Below are positions 58,392 through 64,000 of a stretch of 64,000 nt of DNA, in pieces. The DNA lies in contig NZ_CP083451.1 in NCBI RefSeq assembly GCF_020080045.1, forward strand, positions 620,001 to 684,000. The letters run 5' to 3'. This DNA comes from Comamonas odontotermitis (GTDB taxonomy: Bacteria; Pseudomonadota; Gammaproteobacteria; Burkholderiales; Burkholderiaceae_C). A model generated the notes under the pieces. That model was not told the origin of the DNA. It made no database searches and saw only the letters and a list, made by a program, of their open reading frames with translations. The translations under genes and the position numbers were made by a program. Position 1 is the first letter of the stretch. Each line of letters opens with the position of its first letter.

Positions 58392-58490
58392 GGGGGCATT
58401 ATCAAACCTGGCTGCGGCCCCAGGTGTCACACGCATTGCGCAAAAGCGCCGCATCGGTACCGAAGTGCGCCAGACAGCGATAATGGCTGC

Positions 58491-59363
58491 ATGGAAATCC
58501 GCTTCACCAAGATGCAAGGCGCCGGCAACGACTTTGTCGTGCTGGACGAGACTGCCGGCCCGCTGGGCCTGCGCGCTGACCAGTACCGTTTCCTGGCCGA
58601 CCGCCACTTCGGCGTGGGGGCGGACCAGATCCTGACCGTGCGCCCCGCGCCCGCGCCGGAGGTTGATTTTGAATACATCATCCACAACGCCGATGGCGGC
58701 GAGGTGGAGCAGTGCGGCAACGGTGCGCGCTGTTTTGCCCGTTTTGTGTATGACAAGGGGCTGACCGGCAAGAAAGCCATTCGTGTACAGACAAAAAAGG
58801 GCGTGATTGCCCCCGAACTGATGCCCGATGGACGCGTCACCGTCAACATGGGGCGGCCGCGCCTCGATCCTGCCGACGTGCCTTTCGATACCAGCGGCCT
58901 GACGCCGGTGGTGCAGCACCATGCAAAGAAATGGTCTGTGGCGCTGGATGATCAAGCGCAGGATGCTACAGTTTTTGCAGTTCCCGTGTCCATGGGCAAT
59001 CCCCATGGTGTCCTGCTGGTGGATGATGTTGACACGGCACCTGTGCAGGCATGGGGACCGCTGCTGGAGTCGCATCCACGTTTTCCGCAGAGGGTGAACG
59101 TAGGGTTCTTGCAAGTGCAGGATGCGCAGCATGTGCGCCTGCGCGTATACGAGCGCGGCGTGGGCGAGACCCTGGCATGCGGCACTGGCGCCTGCGCGGC
59201 GGTGGTGGCAGGTATCGAGCAAGGTCTGCTGCAGAGCCCGGTTGATGTACAGACCCGTGGCGGCTTGCTGACGATTGCCTGGAGCGGTGATGCCAGCGAC
59301 CCGGTCATGATGACCGGTCCGGCGACGACGGTATTTGAAGGGCGCATCACCATTCCGGACTGA
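58491..59363 (+). CDS. dapF: Diaminopimelate epimerase
   Basis: 290 residues. It begins [16 protein letters not shown]. The first catalytic Cys is in [20 protein letters not shown] near residue 82 and the second in [14 protein letters not shown] near 230. It interconverts LL- and meso-diaminopimelate for lysine and peptidoglycan. A GATAAT hexamer at 58479-58484 is only seven bases before the ATG, suggesting a leaderless transcript. It heads the conserved dapF-DUF484-xerC order. Confidence 0.96.
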   Translation: MEIRFTKMQGAGNDFVVLDETAGPLGLRADQYRFLADRHFGVGADQILTVRPAPAPEVDFEYIIHNADGGEVEQCGNGARCFARFVYDKGLTGKKAIRVQTKKGVIAPELMPDGRVTVNMGRPRLDPADVPFDTSGLTPVVQHHAKKWSVALDDQAQDATVFAVPVSMGNPHGVLLVDDVDTAPVQAWGPLLESHPRFPQRVNVGFLQVQDAQHVRLRVYERGVGETLACGTGACAAVVAGIEQGLLQSPVDVQTRGGLLTIAWSGDASDPVMMTGPATTVFEGRITIPD

Positions 59364-59450
59364 ACGGTTTGGGTTGCACCCGCAAGCAATTGACGGTGTG
59401 GTGGCGCCTGCAGCCACTGCAAACACGTTCCACGAGAGACGAGAGACACC

Positions 59451-60140
59451 ATGACGACCGACAACCAGGTTCCCCCGATCACCGAAGAAGACATTGCGGA
59501 ATTTCTGATCCAGACGCCTGATTTCTTTGAACGCCAGGCCCAGGTACTGGCGGGCGTGCAGATCATCAGCCCCTATGGAAACCGCACCGTCAGCCTGCAG
59601 GAGCGCCAGGCCGAAATGTTGCGCGACAAGATCAAGGGCCTGGAGCACCGCATTATGGACATGATGCGCAATGGCAGCCAGAACCACCACACCATCGATC
59701 GCATCCACCACTGGAGCTGCGATGTGGTCAAGACCCGCAACCCGGTGCAGCTGCCCGAGGCCATTGCCGATGGCCTGGCGCGCCATTTTGATGTGCCTCA
59801 GGTCGCCATCCGGTTGTGGGACGTGGCCGAGACCTATCTGAACGAAGCTTTTGCCCAGGGCATCAGTGCCGATGCGCGCAGCTTTGCGGGTTCGCTCTCC
59901 ACCCCTTACTGCGGCCCCAATGTGGGTGTGGAGCCCGCCGGCTGGCTGCCGGACAGTGCCCAGGCGCAATCGGTGGTGCTGCTGCCCTTGCGCGACGGCG
60001 CCATTAATGGTGATGCGCCAGCCTGGGGGTTGCTGGTGCTAGGCTCGCCTGACCCGATGCGCTTCGACGCGGACATGAGCACCGATCTGCTCGAACGCAT
60101 TGGCGAGATTGCAGCCAGCGTGCTGTCGCGCCTGCGCTGA
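59451..60140 (+). CDS. DUF484 family protein (YigA-like)
   Basis: 229 residues. The N-terminal helical part has ITEEDIAEFLIQTPDFFERQ and SLQERQAEMLRDKIKGLEHR, the rest is a GAF-like domain. DUF484 proteins are encoded between dapF and xerC in many proteobacteria (yigA in E. coli); the function is unknown. The gap to xerC is eight bases. Confidence 0.9.
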   Translation: MTTDNQVPPITEEDIAEFLIQTPDFFERQAQVLAGVQIISPYGNRTVSLQERQAEMLRDKIKGLEHRIMDMMRNGSQNHHTIDRIHHWSCDVVKTRNPVQLPEAIADGLARHFDVPQVAIRLWDVAETYLNEAFAQGISADARSFAGSLSTPYCGPNVGVEPAGWLPDSAQAQSVVLLPLRDGAINGDAPAWGLLVLGSPDPMRFDADMSTDLLERIGEIAASVLSRLR

Positions 60141-60148
60141 AGGATTGC

Positions 60149-61117
60149 ATGGCTTCCGGTCGCAGAGAGTCAGAGCAGGCGCAGCAGACGCTGGCGCCCG
60201 AGATGCTACGCTATCTGGAGCATGTTCGCGTGCAAAAGCGCCTGGCTGCGCGCACGCAGACCCTGTATCTGCTTGATCTGCAGCGCCTGCAGGCCATGGC
60301 GGCAGATGCTGCAACGCCTGCGCTGCAGCTCACCTCCGGCCATATTCGCCGCTTTGTCGCGCAGATGCATTCGGCAGGCCGCAGCGGGCGCGGCATCGCG
60401 CTGATCCTCTCCGGCTGGCGCGGTTTTTACACCTGGGCCGGGCGCGAGGGCCTGATCGCCCACAACCCTGTTCAGGATGTGCGCGCTCCCAGGTCACCCA
60501 AGCCGCTGCCCAAGGCGCTGTCGGTGGACGATGCGGTGCGTTTTGCCGAAAGCGCCAATGCCCAGGGCGACCCGTGGGTGCAGGCACGCGATACCGCCAT
60601 GGTGGAGCTGATGTACGGCAGCGGCCTGCGCGTGGGCGAGCTGGTCGGGCTGGATGTGGTTGCCAGCGACCATGCACGCGGCTGGGTGGACCTGCAGGCA
60701 GCGGAAGCCCATGTGCTGGGCAAAGGCAGCAAGCGCCGCACCGTGCCCGTCGGCAAGGAGGCGCTGGCCGCCTTGCATGCATGGCTTCAACTGCGCACCC
60801 AGGGGATACCGGCGGCCGGACAGTGCGATCCGGCCCTCTTCATTGGAGTGCGTGGCGCACGCCTCTCGTCAGCCAGTGTCTGGCAGCGCCTGCGCGAGCG
60901 CAGTGTGGCTGCAGGCATGACGACGCCGGTGCATCCGCACATGCTGCGCCATTCCTTTGCCAGCCATGTGCTGCAGTCCAGCCAGGATCTGCGTGCCGTG
61001 CAGGAGCTGCTGGGCCATGCCAGCATTACCACCACGCAGGTCTATACTCGGCTGGACTTCCAGCATCTGGCGCAGGTCTACGACCAGGCACATCCTCGGG
61101 CGCGCAAGAAGGACTGA
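60149..61117 (+). CDS. xerC: Site-specific tyrosine recombinase XerC
   Basis: 322 residues. The N-terminal SAM-like core-binding domain covers residues 15-110. The catalytic residues are visible: Arg in YGSGLRVGELVGLD, Lys in LGKGSKRRTVPVGK, His-x-x-Arg in HPHMLRHSFASHVL, His in LLGHASITTTQ and nucleophile Tyr in VYTRLDFQHL. With XerD it resolves chromosome dimers at dif. The position after dapF and DUF484 supports XerC over XerD. Confidence 0.95.
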   Translation: MASGRRESEQAQQTLAPEMLRYLEHVRVQKRLAARTQTLYLLDLQRLQAMAADAATPALQLTSGHIRRFVAQMHSAGRSGRGIALILSGWRGFYTWAGREGLIAHNPVQDVRAPRSPKPLPKALSVDDAVRFAESANAQGDPWVQARDTAMVELMYGSGLRVGELVGLDVVASDHARGWVDLQAAEAHVLGKGSKRRTVPVGKEALAALHAWLQLRTQGIPAAGQCDPALFIGVRGARLSSASVWQRLRERSVAAGMTTPVHPHMLRHSFASHVLQSSQDLRAVQELLGHASITTTQVYTRLDFQHLAQVYDQAHPRARKKD

Positions 61118-61500
61118 ATTTCAGAATGGCCGGGGCCGCGAGCCTCCCAAAAGGGGGGGGCCTCCATGGCTAATGAACTGGTAGTTCCTGTGCAATAGTG
61201 GCTCTCGCCTGGTCTGCAGAAGTGAAGGCTGGCATCCACGGTTGGCTTGCTATCTATTAAATAGCAAATTCCGTTTTGTCCGCAAGTGCTGGAGGCTAGA
61301 AACAGTCCAAATCCCCCCATCGGGCAAACCATGCCACAATAGCCCGCTTTCTCTTCCTCCCACCTTGATACGGTGCGGAATGGTGCTATATAGATGTGTT
61401 TGGAGCGACGGCTCAATCGGTCGGTCCGCAACCGCCCCGTCCTGGATGGCGAGCAGACGCAGCCACAACCGCCGCCCCGCGTGTAACTTTCGGGTGTTTT
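61118..61500. other. 383-base intergenic region before the COG0523 gene
   Basis: It contains TTGCTAT/ATAGCAA arms at 61247-61267 (one of the dispersed repeat-like sequences), a G-run at about 61153-61160 and a CACAAT hexamer near 61333. No convincing gene is seen. I searched for a palindromic AT-rich Zur box, expected for a zinc-responsive COG0523 gene, and did not see one. Confidence 0.4.
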
Positions 61501-62613
61501 ATGTCTCTCATTCCAGTCACCATCCTCACGGGCTTTCTTGGCTCGGGCAAAACCACGCTGCTCAAGCGCGTGCTGCATGAATCGCACGGCATGAAGATTG
61601 CCGTGATCGAGAACGAGTTCGGCGAAGAGAATATCGACACTGATATCCTCAAGACCGAGTCCAAGGAGCAGATTCTGCAGATGAGCAATGGCTGTATCTG
61701 CTGCACCATCCGTGAAGACCTGCGCGAAGCCCTGCAATTGCTGGCTGCCAAGCGTCGCAAGGGTCTTTTGGACTTTGACCGCATCGTGATCGAGACCACG
61801 GGCCTTGCAGATCCCGGCCCTGTGGCGCAGACCTTCTTCATGGATGAAGAGATCGCGGAAACCTGCCTGATCGACTCCATCATCACGCTGGTGGATGCCA
61901 AGCATGCAAACCAGCAGCTGGATACGCGCCAGGAGGCACGCCGCCAGGTGGGCTTTGCCGATCAGATTTTCCTGTCCAAGACCGACCTGGTGACGGAAGC
62001 CGAGAAAGACGCGCTCATTCACCGCCTCAAGCACATGAACCCGCGTGCGCCCATTCGTGCAGTGCACTTTGGCGACGTGCCGCTCAAGGAGGTGTTCGAC
62101 CTGTTCGGCTTCAACCTGAATGCGAAACTGGACATCGATCCCGATTTCCTCAAGGAAGACGATCATGACCACAGCCATTGCGACCACGACCATGGCAAGT
62201 GCGATCACGACCATGATCACCATGCCCACGGCGAAGACTGCGGCCACGACCATACCCATGACCACGAACATGGTGAGCATTGCAACCATCCGCACCACCA
62301 TCACCATGACGATGATGTGAAAAGCTTCGTCTACCGGACGGACAAGGTCTTCGATCCGGCAAAGCTGGAGGATTTTCTCGGTGCCATTGTGAACATTTAT
62401 GGCCCCCGCATGCTGCGCTATAAAGGCGTCTTGGCAATGAAGGGCACCAATCGTAAAGTGATTTTCCAGGGCGTGCACCAGCTGATGGGCAGTGATCTGG
62501 GGCCTGAGTGGACTGCGGATGAGGCGCGCCAGAGCAGGATGGTGTTCATTGGCATCGATCTGCCGCAGGACATCTTCAAGCAAGGTCTGGATCAGTGTGT
62601 GGTGACGGCCTGA
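61501..62613 (+). CDS. COG0523 (CobW/ZNG1-like) GTPase metal chaperone with His-rich loop
   Basis: 370 residues. Walker A is TGFLGSGKTTLLKR near residue 10, the metal-binding CXCC motif is SNGCICCTIREDL near 64, Walker B is IVIETTGLADP and the base motif is LSKTDLV. Residues about 218-276 are an extreme His/Asp run (HDHSHCDHDHGKCDHDHDHH in part), followed by the CobW C-terminal domain. Such proteins deliver zinc or other metals with GTP hydrolysis. There is no good ribosome binding site before the ATG. A Cys-poor DksA lies 426 bases downstream. Confidence 0.93.
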   Translation: MSLIPVTILTGFLGSGKTTLLKRVLHESHGMKIAVIENEFGEENIDTDILKTESKEQILQMSNGCICCTIREDLREALQLLAAKRRKGLLDFDRIVIETTGLADPGPVAQTFFMDEEIAETCLIDSIITLVDAKHANQQLDTRQEARRQVGFADQIFLSKTDLVTEAEKDALIHRLKHMNPRAPIRAVHFGDVPLKEVFDLFGFNLNAKLDIDPDFLKEDDHDHSHCDHDHGKCDHDHDHHAHGEDCGHDHTHDHEHGEHCNHPHHHHHDDDVKSFVYRTDKVFDPAKLEDFLGAIVNIYGPRMLRYKGVLAMKGTNRKVIFQGVHQLMGSDLGPEWTADEARQSRMVFIGIDLPQDIFKQGLDQCVVTA

Positions 62614-63039
62614 GTTCGTAAACGTCTGCGATCGGGCGTGCCTCAGGGCAAACCCGGCGTTGTACGAGGGCCGCAATCCCTTGTTGGCAGGCGTCAATGG
62701 CATATACAATCGCGGCCCTAAATGCAGCAAAGCGGAAGACACGGTATCCGCAGCTTGCAAGGGCGGGACTGGATCGGTGACATGGCTGCAGCCTGAAGAA
62801 TACCGGCAGCCGTGGTGACGACAGAGAAGGAGGCTTGTGCATGCAAGGCCTGCGCTGCTGGAGTGCCGGTGGCGAGAACTTGTACAAAGCGAAGTCGTGG
62901 CCTTGCGGCGCGTCTTCAAAGCGGCCCGGTTTCCGGATCGGCCAGAGAGTAGGGCGCTGAACCTGTGTCATTTGGCGCCTTTTGTAACCCGGCGGACGTC
63001 CGCCGCATGGATGAACTGCACTAGCCAGTCAAGAGAACT
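62614..63039. other. Long (426-base) leader/intergenic region before dksA
   Basis: A TATACAAT -10-like sequence near 62703 could start transcription. Several self-complementary stretches follow (GGCTGCAGCC near 62783 and CCGGCAGCCG near 62800). It also contains a 39-codon ORF with a strong ribosome binding site. No known riboswitch class was recognised. Confidence 0.4.
62841..62960 (+). CDS. 39-residue ORF candidate in the dksA leader
   Basis: The ATG is preceded by GAGAAGGAGG at eight-base spacing, one of the strongest ribosome binding sites in the window. It encodes 39 basic residues (begins MQGLRCWSAGGENLYKAKSW, ends GQRVGR; two Cys). No family is recognised. It may be a small protein or an upstream regulatory ORF for dksA. 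Confidence 0.4.
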   Translation: MQGLRCWSAGGENLYKAKSWPCGASSKRPGFRIGQRVGR

Positions 63040-63522
63040 ATGCCAACCACAACGCAAACCACCCCTAAACGCGACACCAAGCTGGCCAATGCCTGGAAGT
63101 CGAAGCCGGCAGATGCGCTCACGGACGATGAAGTGCTGGCCATGCCCGAGAGCGAGTACATGAATGATGTGCAGCTCGCGTTCTTCCGCAACAAGCTCGT
63201 GGAGTTGAAGAAGGGCATCCACCTGAATGCGGATGCAACCACTGAGAACCTGCGCGAGGACACCGTGGTGGTGCCTGACCCCGCTGACCGTGCCACCATT
63301 GAAGAAGAGCACGCCCTGGTCTTGCGCACTCGCGATCGGGAGCGTAAGCTTCTCAAGAAGATTGACCAGTCGATCGCACGCATCGATTCTGGCGATTACG
63401 GCTATTGCGACGAAACTGGCGAGCCGATCGGCGTGGGCCGACTGTTGGCGCGCCCGACAGCCACACTGTCGCTGGAAGCACAGCAGCGCCGTGAGCTGAA
63501 ACAAAAAATGTTTGGCGATTGA
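63040..63522 (+). CDS. dksA: DksA RNA polymerase-binding transcription factor, Cys-poor type
   Basis: 160 residues. A coiled-coil region of about residues 35-110 (FFRNKLVELKKGI, DPADRATIEEEHALVLRTRD) is followed by the zinc-finger-like tail GDYGYCDETGEPIGVGRLLA and TATLSLEAQQRRE. Where E. coli DksA has Cys-Cys-Cys-Cys, this has Cys-Thr-Ser-Ala, the pattern of zinc-independent DksA2 proteins. It binds the secondary channel of RNA polymerase and works with ppGpp. Confidence 0.95.
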   Translation: MPTTTQTTPKRDTKLANAWKSKPADALTDDEVLAMPESEYMNDVQLAFFRNKLVELKKGIHLNADATTENLREDTVVVPDPADRATIEEEHALVLRTRDRERKLLKKIDQSIARIDSGDYGYCDETGEPIGVGRLLARPTATLSLEAQQRRELKQKMFGD

Positions 63523-63566
63523 GGCTGGAGGGCCAACGCCGGACACACCAAAGAGAGGGAGTAGCC

Positions 63567-64000
63567 ATGAGTGAGGCCAATAAGCCGCCCAAGGGTTTGT
63601 TGTCCAAGGTCGTGCGCTTTGTGACCAAACCGACCACCCAGTGGTCGGAGCTGGACAAGGCGCCCGAACCAGAGAATCCGGAAGAGCAGTACTCCAAGCA
63701 GGCGCTCAAAGAAATCATGGAGCGCAAGCGCCGTAACGATTTCGTGCGCAAGCTCGAGTTTGACCAGTTGCGCAAGATCCGGCGCGAGGCCAACAAATCC
63801 ACCGCACCTGCTGCAGACAGCCTGGGGCCACGCAATTCCGCTGCCATGCTCGAAGCCGCCATGGCCGAAGGCGCAGCTGCCAAGGGAGCCAAGCTGACCC
63901 GGCCGGCCAATACGCTCGAAAAGATCAACGAAATCGAGCAGCAGATGTCCAAACAGTGGTGGTCGGGTGATGGGACTCCTGCCGCCTCTGCTCCAGCCAG
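63567..64000 (+). CDS. Unknown protein, truncated by the window edge
   Basis: The ATG at 63567 is preceded by AGAGAGGGAGTAGCC. At least 144 residues are open to the right edge. The sequence is highly charged and helical (KGLLSKVVRFVTKPTTQWSE, then LKEIMERKRRNDFVRKLEFD), with an Ala-rich stretch near residue 90. No signal peptide or membrane helix is seen, and no family is recognised with confidence. It probably belongs to the same transcript as dksA (44-base gap). Confidence 0.75.
   Translation, partial: MSEANKPPKGLLSKVVRFVTKPTTQWSELDKAPEPENPEEQYSKQALKEIMERKRRNDFVRKLEFDQLRKIRREANKSTAPAADSLGPRNSAAMLEAAMAEGAAAKGAKLTRPANTLEKINEIEQQMSKQWWSGDGTPAASAPA

Noticed and set aside
58392..59969. Upstream extension of the reverse-strand Nudix/MBL frame to 1088 codons
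   Set aside because: The extra part lies antisense to dapF and the DUF484 gene and shows no homology. The Nudix domain begins properly at MTRTSQ (58391).
62614..62840. Cobalamin or other known riboswitch in front of dksA
   Set aside because: No B12 box or other conserved core sequence could be found; only generic GC-rich hairpins are visible.

Overview
The window looks like chromosome of a betaproteobacterium of the Comamonadaceae (Comamonas/Delftia/Acidovorax-like). The evidence is high GC with dense compact operons, GGAGACAAGC-type ribosome binding sites, a Burkholderiales-type porin, a tandem-length UvrA, tct tricarboxylate genes, a DUF6139-like small protein and a DksA whose zinc-finger cysteines are reduced to one. 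The genus is inferred, not proven.

Layout. 1-1850: partial DUF421 membrane protein, a YchJ-like SEC-C protein and a HAD phosphatase. 1915-4911: class II (catabolic-type) HMG-CoA reductase divergent from a MocR/GntR-aminotransferase regulator, with a perfect 10-bp-arm palindrome between them. 5024-11370: LIV-type ABC importer with a fused permease-ATPase, ending in a GMC oxidoreductase. 11389-16852: acyl-CoA ligase plus GST operon, AraC regulator and a second, divergent acyl-CoA ligase. 16960-18687: CPA1 sodium/proton antiporter. 18779-26176: leucine/isovalerate catabolism (liuB, liuC, a DUF4126 gene, liuD, a ghrA-like reductase, liuE), without liuA. 26370-28906: YbaK deacylase, DUF1289 protein, DsbA-fold isomerase and one IS481-type element. 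28972-34256: acetate permease pair, an MFS symporter and a porin. 34364-40602: LexA box and the tandem UvrA. 40717-45318: a proline-rich microprotein candidate, TctD/TctE and TctB/TctA, with a coupled 22-codon leader ORF but no tctC. 45393-48455: cysteine synthase, a small membrane protein, an EamA exporter and an AraC regulator. 48648-53617: a periplasmic Moco-fold protein, a LuxR-type response regulator, a histidine kinase, a protein with an IPTL/PEP-CTERM-like tail and a collagen-like secreted protein. 53664-54004: RNase P RNA. 54200-64000: zinc-ribbon protein, an S4 pseudouridine-synthase homologue lacking the catalytic Asp, DUF6139-like protein, pssA, a Nudix/metallo-beta-lactamase fusion, dapF-DUF484-xerC, a His-rich COG0523 GTPase, dksA and a partial unknown gene.

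How it fits together. HMG-CoA reductase run in the oxidative direction makes HMG-CoA from mevalonate, and LiuE cleaves HMG-CoA to acetoacetate and acetyl-CoA, so the first and third blocks could share an endpoint. TctD/E probably controls TctBA. The 48.6-53.6 kb block, which joins envelope sensing to two surface/secreted proteins, is the least explained region and the best candidate for an undescribed system. The 61.5-63.5 kb pair (COG0523 GTPase and Cys-poor DksA) fits a zinc-sparing context.
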